Part shown: piece by piece, positions 54,232-62,591 of the stretch
How positions within the stretch are numbered: position 1 is the first letter of the stretch
Layout: each line of letters opens with the position of its first letter
Assembly: GCF_901875635.1 (NCBI RefSeq)
Contig: NZ_CABFMN010000089.1
Span: 5,847-69,846, forward strand
Source of the DNA: Xylophilus ampelinus
Lineage (GTDB): Bacteria > Pseudomonadota > Gammaproteobacteria > Burkholderiales > Burkholderiaceae_C
Direction of reading: 5' to 3'
Length of the DNA: 64,000 bases
Notes under the pieces: model-generated
What the model saw: only the letters and a program-made list of their open reading frames with translations
Told to the model about the DNA's origin: nothing
Database searches by the model: none
Program-made: the position numbers and the translations under genes

Positions 54232-55506
54232 TCACATGAAGTTTCGCGTATGCAGCGCCGACAGGCGCTCGGCCTCGGCGCGGTCGAAGCCCAGGCGCAG
54301 CAAGCGCGTGAAGCGGCCATCGGCCATCTCCCGCATGAGCTGCTGCACCTTGGCAAAGCCCGAGGCGACGGCTTGCGGCGTCAACTCGCCGGCGCCGATG
54401 AGCACCAGGGCGTCAAACACTTCTTCGTTGAGGCCTGCGGTGCCGGCCAGGCTGTCGTGCCGTGTCTCCACGGCCTGGGCGAGGCGCACGCGCATCGCGG
54501 GCTCCTGCTGCAAACGGTACAGCAGGTGCGACATGCCCAGCGCCACATGGCGCGCCTCGTCGCGCGCGGCGAGCTTCGCGATCTGCCGCGTGAGCGGGTC
54601 GGGCGCGTGCGCGGCCAGGAACTGCAGCAGGTTGACGAAGGTGCCCTCGCCCAGCACCGACAGCAGGAAGCCGGCGACGGAGAAGTCCGGTTCGTCGAGC
54701 AGGCTCTTGAGCGAAGCCTGGCCGCCCGCGGTCGAGAGGGCCGGCTCGCCGCCGCCCAGGCGAATGCGCCGGGTGAACACCTCGATGTGCCGCGCCTCGT
54801 CGGCCACCTGGATCGCCAGCGCGGCCTGCAGCTCGCGGTAGTGCGGATGGACCTGGCCGAGGAAGCGCGCGGGCACCAGCAGCGCCGCGTTCTCGTTCTC
54901 GACCATGTAGGTCATGACCTGGCGGATCGCGGCCTCCACTTCGGGCGGATGCGTGAAGGTCACGTCCCAGTCCAGCGCGGTCTCCGGGTTCCACTGCGCG
55001 CCCACGGCCTGCGCGTACAGCTCGGCGGCGTTCTCGGCCCAGACCTCGTCCTTGCGGTCGAGCCGGAAGGCGATGTCGGGCGAGCCGGCCTCCACGCGTG
55101 CACCGCGGGCCGCGAGGCCCCAATGCGCCGCCGCGTGCGGCAGCACCCCGCTTTCGGCGCGTGGATCGGCATGGCCGGTGTGCGCGGCGTCGCGCCAGCG
55201 GCCGGCCTCGGCGGTGCCGGGGGTGATGAGGGCGATGGGCGTCGGCACCTCACGAGTCGCTGGCGTGCCCTCACCCCCGCCCTCTCCCAGAGGGAGAGGG
55301 AGTGACGGCCAGGACAAGGTGTGGCCTTGCGCGCGGCACCAGTCGGCCAGCTGCGCCTGCCAGCCGGGCGCACGCCCGGTCACGCGCAGCGACTCGCCCT
55401 CGGGCACGGCTGCCAGCGCATGCCGCACCAGCAGGTGCGCGCCGGCGTCGAAGCCCAGCCCCTCAATATCGATAGTCGGCAGCGACGATGTCTCCATTCG
55501 CGTCAT
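54232..55506 (-). CDS. Ferritin-like di-iron protein with N-terminal TusA-like region
   Basis: 424 residues; the ATG at 55495-55497 is an alternative start. Residues about 10-60 (DAGAHLLVRHALAAVPEGES, LRVTGRAPGWQAQLADWCRA) resemble a TusA/SirA-type small domain. The C-terminal half is a ferritin-like helical bundle with two ExxH signatures, VADEARHIEVFTRRI and AARDEARHVALGMSHLL, plus acidic VENENAALLV, fitting a di-iron oxidase or hydroxylase. The linker contains LPLPLGEGGGEG encoded by a palindromic repeat. It overlaps the PhnD-like gene. Reaction unknown. Confidence 0.8.
   Translation of the reverse strand: MTRMETSSLPTIDIEGLGFDAGAHLLVRHALAAVPEGESLRVTGRAPGWQAQLADWCRAQGHTLSWPSLPLPLGEGGGEGTPATREVPTPIALITPGTAEAGRWRDAAHTGHADPRAESGVLPHAAAHWGLAARGARVEAGSPDIAFRLDRKDEVWAENAAELYAQAVGAQWNPETALDWDVTFTHPPEVEAAIRQVMTYMVENENAALLVPARFLGQVHPHYRELQAALAIQVADEARHIEVFTRRIRLGGGEPALSTAGGQASLKSLLDEPDFSVAGFLLSVLGEGTFVNLLQFLAAHAPDPLTRQIAKLAARDEARHVALGMSHLLYRLQQEPAMRVRLAQAVETRHDSLAGTAGLNEEVFDALVLIGAGELTPQAVASGFAKVQQLMREMADGRFTRLLRLGFDRAEAERLSALHTRNFM
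55268..55306 (-). repeat. CCCTCTCCC/GGGAGAGGG palindrome read in frame in the ferritin-like gene
   Basis: Arms CCCTCTCCC and GGGAGAGGG form a strong hairpin, flanked by TCACCCCCG. Similar palindromes are common as dispersed intergenic repeats in many Proteobacteria. Here it lies inside coding sequence and encodes LPLPLGEGGGEG at about residues 68-82, between the TusA-like and ferritin-like regions. Confidence 0.65.
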
Positions 55507-56335
55507 AGAAGCCCTGTTCGGTGGCGGCGCGCTCCAGCAGATGGAAGCCGCTGGCCCGGCCCTCGCGCCACTGCTTCAGGCCTTCCAGCTCCAGCAGCGG
55601 GCGCACCTTGGCGTCGTTCCAGTCCATGGCCAGCAGCAGCTCGGCGAACCGCCGTGTCGCCGCCGCATCCACGCCGGGGCTCACGGTCATCGTGCAGTGG
55701 TCATACAAGCCGGTGGTGGCCAGCACGCGCGTGGCGCCGGCGGGCAAGGTGCCTTCCTTGGCGAAGGCACGGTGGTTGCCCGCGATCATCCAGCTCGCGG
55801 CCACCTCGCCCGCCAGCATCGCGACGGCCGCATCTCGCTCGCCGCCGATGTGGTCACCGTGCTTGCCGCCCAGCACGTCGAAGCGGCGCACCTCGTAGTC
55901 CTTGCCGGGCGCGAGGCCGCCCTCGTGCTGCAGGTGGTCCAGCGGGATCAGCGTGGCCTGGGGCGAATCGATGGCGCCGAAGCCCACGGTCCTGCCCTGG
56001 AGGTCGGCCAGTGACTGCACCGGGCTGTCGGCCTTGACCACCAGCACGGACTGCAGGTCCTGGTCGGTGTCGCGCATCACCAGAGACTGCACGGCCTGGC
56101 CGCGCGCACGCGCCATGCGGTCGGCGCGCACCCAGGCCAGGGGCGAGTTCCAGGCGAAGGCGATGTCGCCGGCGAACTGCGCCTCCACCTGCGTTTCGTA
56201 GTTCGAGTAGAGGATGTAGTCCATCGCGAAGCCGCGCTCTGCCAGGTAGGTCTTGAAGCCTTCCCAGATGGTGACGACCTTGGGCGCGTAGGCGACGGCG
56301 CCGAGCATGAAGGGTGGGGGTTGGAGTTGGGGCAT
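55463..56335 (-). CDS. PhnD/SsuA-type substrate-binding-like protein, no signal peptide
   Basis: 290 residues from the ATG 56333-56335. The PhnD-like periplasmic binding fold shows MLGAVAYAPKVVTIWEGFKT, IAFAWNSPLAWVRADRMAR, VLVVKADSPVQSLADLQGRT and GFGAIDSPQATLIPLDHLQ. Unlike exported binding proteins it has no signal peptide, and no ABC permease or ATPase is nearby, so it may act in the cytoplasm as an enzyme partner or sensor. Overlaps the ferritin-like gene by 44 bp. Confidence 0.83.
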   Translation of the reverse strand: MPQLQPPPFMLGAVAYAPKVVTIWEGFKTYLAERGFAMDYILYSNYETQVEAQFAGDIAFAWNSPLAWVRADRMARARGQAVQSLVMRDTDQDLQSVLVVKADSPVQSLADLQGRTVGFGAIDSPQATLIPLDHLQHEGGLAPGKDYEVRRFDVLGGKHGDHIGGERDAAVAMLAGEVAASWMIAGNHRAFAKEGTLPAGATRVLATTGLYDHCTMTVSPGVDAAATRRFAELLLAMDWNDAKVRPLLELEGLKQWREGRASGFHLLERAATEQGFYDANGDIVAADYRY

Positions 56336-56367
56336 GGGAAGCGGTTGTTCGGTCAGCGAATCTTCCA

Positions 56368-56427
56368 CCGTTCAGCCTGAGTCTGTCGAAGGCCGGCGCG
56401 GGGCTTCGACAGGCTCAGCCCGAACGG
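56368..56427. repeat. REP-like palindrome (CTTCGACAGGCTCAGCCCGAACGG type)
   Basis: Two 24-bp arms, CCGTTCAGCCTGAGTCTGTC with GAAG and CTTCGACAGGCTCAGCCCGA with ACGG, are inverted copies with three mismatches, separated by 12 bp. The motif resembles a REP element widespread in GC-rich Proteobacteria. It lies between the acyl-CoA dehydrogenase and PhnD-like genes. Confidence 0.85.
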
Positions 56428-56447
56428 CCGGAGCACAGTTTCCATCG

Positions 56448-57572
56448 TCATGCGGCGGCCTTGGCCACCGCGTCACAGAGCGCGGTGCCGATGAAGTCGT
56501 ACAGCACGTCCGAGGTGGGCGCCATGATCGATGCTGCGCGTGCATCGCGGAACAGCCGCTCGATGCCCACGTCCTTGCGGAAGGCAGCGCCGCCGCAGAT
56601 GCGCATGGCGGTGTCGGTCACTTCGAGCGCGGCTTCGGCGGCGCTCGCCTTCACCTCCAATACGCGCAGCATGGTGTCGGCGCGGCCGGCGGCCATGGCC
56701 GCCAGGGCATCGTCGCGCAGCACGCGGGCCTGGTCGGCGCGGATCTGCGCACGCGCGAGGTAGGCACGCACCGTCGGCAGGTCGGAAATGCTGCCGCCGC
56801 TCTCGGCAAAACGATTCTTCGTGATGTGGGCCGTGGCGCGCGCGAGCACGCCGTCCATCATGCCCACCGAGCACGATGCGATCAGCGTGACGAACACCGG
56901 CAGCTCGTCGTTGTTCATCAGCACGTCACCCTTGCCGTCCTCGCCCAGCAGCGCGCTGGCCGGGATGCGCGCACCCTCGGCCTTGACCGGGGCCGAAGCG
57001 TTTCCGCGCAGCCCCATGCCGTCGAACACGGCGGTGCGCGTGAGGCCCGGCGTCTTGGCATCGACCAGCCAGATGCTGGACGGTCCCTCGCCTTCGGTGG
57101 GGCGCGACGACCACACGTACGAGTCCGCCTCCCCCGCCGACGTGACCATGCTCTTGAAGCCGTCGAGCACCACCTGGTCGCCCTCGCGGCGCGCGGTGCC
57201 CACGGGCGCCCAGAAGTGGCTGCGCGAGCCCATCTCGGACCAGGCCAGCGTCGTGACGTGCCTGCCGGCCGCAATGGCCCGGCGCACCTCGGCCGAGCCG
57301 TATTTCTCGACCAGTGCGGTGCCCGCGTAGTGCATGGTCAGCACCATGGCGGTCGCAGGGCAGTCCTGCGCGATGCGCTGCACCACCTGCACCGCGTCTC
57401 CGAGCCCCAGGCCCAGGCCGCCCACCTCCTGGCTGCTCAACAGGCCCAGCAGGCCTGCGGCGCCCAGCGCGTCGAGAGCACGGCGCGGAAAGCGCGCCTC
57501 TCGGTCGGTGTCGGCGGCGGCGGGCGCGATGGTGTCGCGCACGATGGGTTCGAGGACTTGGAAAAGGGTCAT
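56448..57572 (-). CDS. Acyl-CoA dehydrogenase family protein
   Basis: 374 residues from the ATG 57570-57572. Acyl-CoA dehydrogenase fold: ALDALGAAGLLGLLSSQEVG and GLGLGLGDAVQVVQRIAQDC in the N-terminal helical domain, TLAWSEMGSRSHFWAPVGTA in the FAD-contacting region, GFKSMVTSAGEADSYVWSSR in the beta domain, and MRICGGAAFRKDVGIERLFR with DARAASIMAPTSDVLYDF at the C-terminus, including the RDxRAxxIM.P motif. Substrate unknown. With the PhnD-like and ferritin-like genes it forms a same-strand trio. Confidence 0.92.
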   Translation of the reverse strand: MTLFQVLEPIVRDTIAPAAADTDREARFPRRALDALGAAGLLGLLSSQEVGGLGLGLGDAVQVVQRIAQDCPATAMVLTMHYAGTALVEKYGSAEVRRAIAAGRHVTTLAWSEMGSRSHFWAPVGTARREGDQVVLDGFKSMVTSAGEADSYVWSSRPTEGEGPSSIWLVDAKTPGLTRTAVFDGMGLRGNASAPVKAEGARIPASALLGEDGKGDVLMNNDELPVFVTLIASCSVGMMDGVLARATAHITKNRFAESGGSISDLPTVRAYLARAQIRADQARVLRDDALAAMAAGRADTMLRVLEVKASAAEAALEVTDTAMRICGGAAFRKDVGIERLFRDARAASIMAPTSDVLYDFIGTALCDAVAKAAA

Positions 57573-57919
57573 GCAAAGCTCCTGCAGGAAGACGGTGGAC
57601 ATCCGTGATGCGGGCTGCAGGGGCACGTCCGGCGGCCGTTCGGGCGCGATGCACGGATGCACGCGATCCCGCTCCGGCGCGACATCGGTGCAGACCTGCA
57701 ACGTCGACTCACGAACGGCGAAACATCGGCCGCCCCGCGTTGGGGGTGGCACGGACCATTATGGCAACGCCTGGCGTCGCCCGCGCGTTGCTTCGAACGC
57801 ACGCGGGGGCTTTGCCAGGAGCGCCCGGACGCGTCGACTCTGGGATGATGGCGGCTGCGGCAGACGCGGCTGCACCGCCCGCGCCAGCACCGTCGACCCC
57901 AGCCACAGGAGATCCAGGG
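57573..57919. other. 347-bp divergent spacer upstream of acyl-CoA dehydrogenase and Coq4 genes
   Basis: No convincing gene. It must hold promoters for the minus-strand trio and the plus-strand Coq4-like gene, but no clear -35/-10 pair was picked out. In-frame ATGs at about 57845 could extend the Coq4-like protein by an Ala/Pro-rich stretch, though the AGGAG 8 bp before 57920 favours the shorter form. Confidence 0.4.
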
Positions 57920-58672
57920 ATGAAGTACGGCACCACCGCATCGGGTTCATACAAGCGCGATATCCCCGCCGCACTGCGCGCCGTGCGCGCGCTCATGCGC
58001 GACGCCAATGCCACCGAACAGGTCTTCATCATCATGCAGTCGCTCAACGGGCCGGTGTTGCCGGTCAACCTGGCGCGGCTCATCGGCACCGAGGCAGGTG
58101 CGAGGCAGGTGTACCGCCGGACCGAGCTGGTCGAGCGCCTGTCCGACCCGGCCTTCGTCGCGAGCTTCGCGCCCGGCACCGTGGGCGCCGCCTACCGCGC
58201 TTTCCTGGAGCGCACCGGCTATTCGGCCGCGGGGCTCGCCGAGGCCTCGAACCCGGAAGGCCGCGCGCTCGTCGAGCATCCGCATGCCTGGCTCGGACGC
58301 CGCATCCGCGACGTCCACGACCTCTGGCACGTGCTGACCGGTTACCAGGCCAACGAGCCGCTCGGCGAAGCGTGCCTGGTCGGCTTCAGCTTCGCACAGA
58401 CACGCGGCAAGGGCTGGGCCGTGCTGGGCATCGCGTCGGCCCTCAAGGGGCTGAAGGAGATGCACAGCCTGGTCGTGGCCCGCGCCATCCTGGAGGGCTA
58501 TCGCCGCGGCCGCGCCGCCGCCTGGCTGCTGAGCGAGGACTACGAGGTGTTGCTGCATGAACCGCTGGAAGCCGCCCGCGCACGCCTCGGCATCGGGCCC
58601 GCACCGGCCTATGCACGCGCCCAGGCAGCCGTGGCGGCAGCGACGGCCGCCGGCGGCACGGCCTCGGCCTGA
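57920..58672 (+). CDS. Coq4-family protein
   Basis: 250 residues from the ATG at 57920 with AGGAG 8 bp upstream. Coq4 proteins take part in ubiquinone biosynthesis; recent work assigns oxidative decarboxylation of the ring. The metal motif HDxxH is visible in RIRDVHDLWHVLTGYQANEP with LGEA following, and AWLGRRIRDVHDLWH, TRGKGWAVLGIASALKGL match the family. Its Ala-rich tail is variable. Followed by a broken lyase gene. Confidence 0.85.
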   Translation: MKYGTTASGSYKRDIPAALRAVRALMRDANATEQVFIIMQSLNGPVLPVNLARLIGTEAGARQVYRRTELVERLSDPAFVASFAPGTVGAAYRAFLERTGYSAAGLAEASNPEGRALVEHPHAWLGRRIRDVHDLWHVLTGYQANEPLGEACLVGFSFAQTRGKGWAVLGIASALKGLKEMHSLVVARAILEGYRRGRAAAWLLSEDYEVLLHEPLEAARARLGIGPAPAYARAQAAVAAATAAGGTASA

Positions 58673-58762
58673 GCACCCTGCCGGGGGCTTGGGTGGGCCC
58701 GCTGTCGCACGGTGGGGCAACGTGAATGACCGGCCACCCGCCGTTCTCCGGCGACCCAAGAG

Positions 58763-59084
58763 ATGCCGGAGCGCGTGCGCCGCTTCCTCGCCGAGGTGCC
58801 GATCCGGCGGCGGCTTTCCCGACGGGCTGCGCCCCATCCTCGATGCGTACCTCGACGGCCGGCGCGACGAGGCCATCGCCGGCTACGAGCGCTGGCTGCC
58901 GCTGATCAACATCGAGAACCGCCAGTGCGGATTTCTCGCGGCCAAGGCGCTGATGAAGGAAGGCGGCTTCATCGACTGCGAGGCGCCGCGCGCGCCCTGG
59001 CCGCCGATCAACCCCCACAGCCGCGCACTGCTGATCGAGACGGCGCAGCGGCTGGGCGCGCTGGCCTTGCGTTGGGGGCGCTGA
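58763..59084 (+). pseudogene. Broken C-terminal fragment of a DapA/NanA-family lyase
   Basis: The frame ending at 59084 reads FPDGLRPILDAYLDGRRDEA, LPLINIENRQCGFLAAKALM, KEGGFIDCEAPRAP and LGALALRWGR, the C-terminal third of a dihydrodipicolinate-synthase-family protein. The adjoining stretch MPERVRRFLAEVP is in another frame; one extra base near 58804-58808 (CCGGCGGCGG) would join them as VPIGGGFPDG. No N-terminal catalytic domain (Lys/Tyr) is present upstream. So the gene is both truncated and frameshifted. Confidence 0.75.
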
Positions 59085-59446
59085 GTCAGCCCACCGCCCA
59101 TTCACCTTACTATCAATTCAGTAGCTTCTCGCGCCCGAATGACGGGCGATTTAGCCTGTTTTTTTATTGATTTTTGCTAAGCACTGTCTTAGTAATTTCA
59201 CGGCCGCTGTTCTTGAGCCGTGACGCGCGCCCTCGGCAGGCATTCGCTGGCCGACCGGGCGCGAGCGCCGCCTGACACCCACACGCCGCTGCCCCCACGG
59301 TGCCCGCAACCGCGGCAGCAAAAAAACACCCACCCGCCGTCGGCGATGCACGACGCATCGCGCCCGGTGCCGACATGGCGCGCCTGTGCTTTGGCCTATA
59401 AGCGATCGAGACAAAAGTTCGCTGTCACACCCACAAAAGGCCGTCG
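59085..59446. other. 362-bp spacer before the AI-2E/GAF gene
   Basis: Contains repeat A6 and, further right, GC-rich sequence without a convincing gene. GATCGAGACAAAAGTTCGCTG (about 59403-59422) just before the coding region may hold promoter elements, but none is assigned with confidence. Confidence 0.4.
59107..59165 (-). repeat. Dispersed two-hairpin repeat, copy A6
   Basis: In reverse orientation: TTACTATCAATTCAGTAGCT at the left, CGCCCGAATGACGGGCG hairpin, TTTAGCC, then TTTTTTT. On the plus strand the hairpin is followed by seven T, a fine intrinsic terminator 23 bp after the stop of the lyase fragment. Confidence 0.88.
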
Positions 59447-61909
59447 ATGCCGATTCCCGCCCTCCCTGCCGCACGCCCCGCCCCAAACCCCAGCGGCCCC
59501 CTCGTCGATCTGCGCCCCCTGCCGCCCGAACGCGGGCCGAGCGTGGTCCGCATCGCGGCCGGCATGCTCATTGCCGCGCTCGTCATTGCCGGCCTCTACC
59601 TGGGCCGCGACATCCTCGTGCCCCTGGCGCTGGCGGTGCTGCTGGGCTTCGTGCTCGACCCCGCCGTCTCGCGCCTGCGCCGCTGGGGCGTGCCGCGCGT
59701 GCTCGCCGTCGTGGGCGTGGTGCTGGTGGCGCTGGGCGTCATCGGTGGCTCGGCCGCCTTCATGACCTGGGAGGTGCGCGCCCTCAGCACCGAACTGCCC
59801 ACCTACCAGAGCACCATCCGCAACAAGCTCGCCAGCCTGCGCGAGACCATTCGCGCGCCTGGCATGTTCGACGGCCTGACCAAGACGGTCGACATCGTCC
59901 AGCGCGAGACCGAGAAGCTGGCCACCCCCGCGCCCGCCGCCGGCGGCGAGCGGCCCGCGCAGCTGGTGGAAGTGAAGGAGCGCGCCGCCTCGCCGGTGCA
60001 GCAGGCGCTGGACGTCATCGGCCGCATCGCCGGGCCGCTGGTCGATGCGGGCATCGTGCTCGTCTTCGTCATCCTGGTGCTGCTGGACCGGCTCGACCTG
60101 CGCGACCGCCTGGTGCGCCTGATGGGCGGCAGCCTTCAGCGCACCACCGACGCCATGGACGAGGCCGGCGACCGCATCTCGCGCTACCTGATCATGCAGC
60201 TGTGGGTCAACCTCAGCTACGGCATCCCGATGGCGCTGGGCCTGTGGCTCATCGGCGTGCCCGGCGCCTTCCTCTGGGGCATGCTGGCCGCGGTGATGCG
60301 CTACGTGCCCTACGTGGGGCCGATGATCTCGGCGATCTTCCCGCTCACGCTGGCCTTCGCGGTCGATCCCGGCTGGAGCCTGGTGCTGTGGACGCTGGGC
60401 CTCATCGCCGTGCTCGAGCTCGTGAGCAACAACGTCGTCGAGCCGTGGCTGTATGGCTCCAGCACCGGGCTGTCGGCCATCTCGCTCATCGTCGCGGCCA
60501 CCTTCTGGACGCTGATGTGGGGCCCGGTGGGGCTGATCATGTCGACCCCGCTCACCGTGTGCCTGCTGGTGCTGGGGCGCAACCTGCCGGCGCTGCAGTT
60601 CCTCGACGTGCTGCTGGGCAGCCAGCCCGCGCTGGACGCGCCCACGCGCGTGTACCAGCGCCTGCTCGGCGGCGACGTGGACGAGGCCGTGGAACTGAGC
60701 CACCAGCTGACCGAAGAGGCCGGTTCGGTGCCGCAGTTCTACGACGAGGTCGCCCTGCCCGCTCTGCGCATGGCCGTGAGCGACTACCAGACCGCCTCCA
60801 CCTCGCAGCACCGCCTGCGCATCGTGACGGGCATGGAATCGCTGCTCGACGAGATGCGCGACCAGCACCCCGTGGCGCCGATGGCCACCGCCGCCCGCCC
60901 CGCGGTGCTGTGCCTGGGCGGCAAGTGGGAGCTGGACGCCATCGCCGCCCAGATGGTGGCGCATGCGCTCGGCCTGGCCGGCACGCCCGCCGCCCACGAT
61001 GCCGCGCTGGCCGCCGACCCGCAGGCCCTGGCCCGGCTCGACCTGCGCGGTGTCGAGGCCGTCTTCGTCGGCTGGTTCTCGCCCGAACCGCAGGTCGCGG
61101 CGAAGCGGCTGTGCCGCCGCCTGCGCCGCCACTGGCCCGAGGTGCGCATCGTGCTGGGCCTGTGGAACATCGACGCGGCCGCCGATGCCGCCACCGCCGA
61201 ATCGCTGGGCGCCGATGCCGTCGCGCCATCGGTCGTCGAGGCCGTCACGCATGTGCAAAAGCTGCTGCAGACCGTCGCGCACGAATGGCAGCCCGCCCCG
61301 GTGTCCGAAGACGATGTCGCCCGCGTGGCCCTGCTGCGCGCCAGCGGCGTGTTGACCGACCCGCAGCTGCAACAGCTCTTCGAGCAGACCGCCAAGCGCG
61401 CGGCGGCCATCTTCGACGTGCCGGCCGCCATGGTCAGCTTCATCGACGAGCAGGTGCAGCAGGTGCGCGGCTTCCACGGCGAACTGCCCGCGCGCGAGGG
61501 CAGCGCCGACGCGCCCGTGCGCTACGCCGACCAGCTCGACATGCCGCGCAGCCACTCCATCTGCGGCCATGTGGTGGCCGACAACCGGCCCCTGGTCGTG
61601 CCCGACGTCGCCCGCGACCCGCGCTTTGCCACCAACCCTATGCTCGCCGCCAAGGGCCTGCGCTTCTATGCCGGCGCGCCGCTGCGGCCGAAGAAGGGCG
61701 GCGCCATCGGATCGCTGTGCCTGCTCGACACCCAGCCGCGCGAGTTCAGCGAGCGCGACGCCAAGCTGCTCCAGGCCATGGCCGACGACCTCATGCGTGA
61801 GGTGGCCGAACGTGCCGACCGACCCGAAGTGGCCCCGGGCGCTGCGCCGCCGGCGCCGGAGCCCAAGGCCTCGGCCACCGTGGGCCAGGTGCTGCCCGCC
61901 GGCACCTGA
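59447..61909 (+). CDS. AI-2E/PerM-family membrane protein fused to Rossmann-like and GAF domains
   Basis: 820 residues. Residues about 30-390 form an AI-2E-family (PerM/YdgG) membrane domain with seven or eight TM segments (VVRIAAGMLIAALVIAGLYL, AAVMRYVPYVGPMISAIFPL, AVLELVSNNVVEPWLYGSST). Residues about 480-610 (VLCLGGKWELDAIAAQMVAH, VEAVFVGWFSPEPQVAAKRL, VRIVLGLWNIDAAADAATAE) look like a B12-binding-like or response-regulator-like Rossmann domain. Residues about 640-790 are a GAF domain (FDVPAAMVSFIDEQVQQVRG, SICGHVVADNRPLVVPDVAR, FYAGAPLRPKKGGAIGSLCL). The combination suggests ligand- or redox-gated transport; substrate unknown. Confidence 0.85.
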   Translation: MPIPALPAARPAPNPSGPLVDLRPLPPERGPSVVRIAAGMLIAALVIAGLYLGRDILVPLALAVLLGFVLDPAVSRLRRWGVPRVLAVVGVVLVALGVIGGSAAFMTWEVRALSTELPTYQSTIRNKLASLRETIRAPGMFDGLTKTVDIVQRETEKLATPAPAAGGERPAQLVEVKERAASPVQQALDVIGRIAGPLVDAGIVLVFVILVLLDRLDLRDRLVRLMGGSLQRTTDAMDEAGDRISRYLIMQLWVNLSYGIPMALGLWLIGVPGAFLWGMLAAVMRYVPYVGPMISAIFPLTLAFAVDPGWSLVLWTLGLIAVLELVSNNVVEPWLYGSSTGLSAISLIVAATFWTLMWGPVGLIMSTPLTVCLLVLGRNLPALQFLDVLLGSQPALDAPTRVYQRLLGGDVDEAVELSHQLTEEAGSVPQFYDEVALPALRMAVSDYQTASTSQHRLRIVTGMESLLDEMRDQHPVAPMATAARPAVLCLGGKWELDAIAAQMVAHALGLAGTPAAHDAALAADPQALARLDLRGVEAVFVGWFSPEPQVAAKRLCRRLRRHWPEVRIVLGLWNIDAAADAATAESLGADAVAPSVVEAVTHVQKLLQTVAHEWQPAPVSEDDVARVALLRASGVLTDPQLQQLFEQTAKRAAAIFDVPAAMVSFIDEQVQQVRGFHGELPAREGSADAPVRYADQLDMPRSHSICGHVVADNRPLVVPDVARDPRFATNPMLAAKGLRFYAGAPLRPKKGGAIGSLCLLDTQPREFSERDAKLLQAMADDLMREVAERADRPEVAPGAAPPAPEPKASATVGQVLPAGT

Positions 61910-61966
61910 GCGGGCCGGGGGCGATCGCTGCGCGGGGCGGCTGAGCCCACCCGCCCGCGCATCGAG

Positions 61967-62025
61967 TTGCTATGGATTTCGTAGCTGCTCGCGCCCGCCC
62001 CGCTTGCGCCAGAGGCCGATTCGGC
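61967..62025 (-). repeat. Dispersed two-hairpin repeat, copy A7
   Basis: In reverse orientation: TTGCTATGGATTTCGTAGCT, then GCTCGCGCCCGCCCCGCTTG and CGCCAGAGGCC; the T-run has decayed to GATTCGGC. It follows the AI-2E/GAF stop by about 57 bp in terminating orientation. Confidence 0.85.
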
Positions 62026-62052
62026 TCATGAACCCGGCCCACCGACGGTCAT

Positions 62053-62080
62053 AAAAAAAGAGGCCCCGGAGGGCCTCTTC
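62053..62080 (-). terminator. Rho-independent terminator for the DUF2383 gene
   Basis: On the minus strand GAAGAGGCCC, TCC, GGGGCCTC is followed by TTTTTTTAT: a strong hairpin with an immediate T-run. It lies 55 bp beyond the DUF2383 stop and can also act weakly on the plus strand. Confidence 0.9.
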
Positions 62081-62135
62081 TGCTGGGCGCATCACCCAAG
62101 CCGGTCGCGCGGCTCGGCCGATGCAGACCGCTCGC

Positions 62136-62591
62136 TCAGGCGCGCGCCTTGGCGGCGTCGCGCAGGTCGCGGATCTGGTCGTGGTTCTTCTGTGCGCCCT
62201 GGGCCTGGCGCTCCACCACCGCGCGCACGTCGGGCGGCAGCTCTTCCTTCAGCGCCTTGCGGTAGCGGGCGATGCCCGAGTCCTCGCCGCGCTCGCACGA
62301 TTCGAGGATCGAAGCCTCGCTGTCGGCACCCACGGCGCCCTTCACCTTCACCCAGCCGCGGTGCAGCGCACCCGCGGCCGTGCCGCCTTCGGCCGGCTTG
62401 CCGCCGTACTGCACGATCAGCGCTTCGAGTTCCGAAGCGGCCTGTGCGCAGCCCGCTGCGCGGTCCGCGAACACCGTCTTCAGGTTCGAGGCCTCGACCT
62501 CTTCGGCGCAGGTGCGAAAGCCGTACTCGCCGTCGCGGGCGTTTTCCAGCAGGTCGTTGAGCACGCTCACCACGTCTTTGTTGTCCATCAT
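62136..62591 (-). CDS. PA2169-family four-helix-bundle protein (DUF2383)
   Basis: 151 residues of the ferritin-like four-helix DUF2383 family: DVVSVLNDLLENARDGEYGF, CAEEVEASNLKTVFADRAAG, SELEALIVQYGGKPAEGG, WVKVKGAVGADSEASILESC and ERGEDSGIARYRKALKEELP. Family members are stress-associated and may bind metal, though the reaction is unknown. The second Met (62588) is an equally possible start. Followed by a clear terminator. Confidence 0.92.
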   Translation of the reverse strand: MMDNKDVVSVLNDLLENARDGEYGFRTCAEEVEASNLKTVFADRAAGCAQAASELEALIVQYGGKPAEGGTAAGALHRGWVKVKGAVGADSEASILESCERGEDSGIARYRKALKEELPPDVRAVVERQAQGAQKNHDQIRDLRDAAKARA

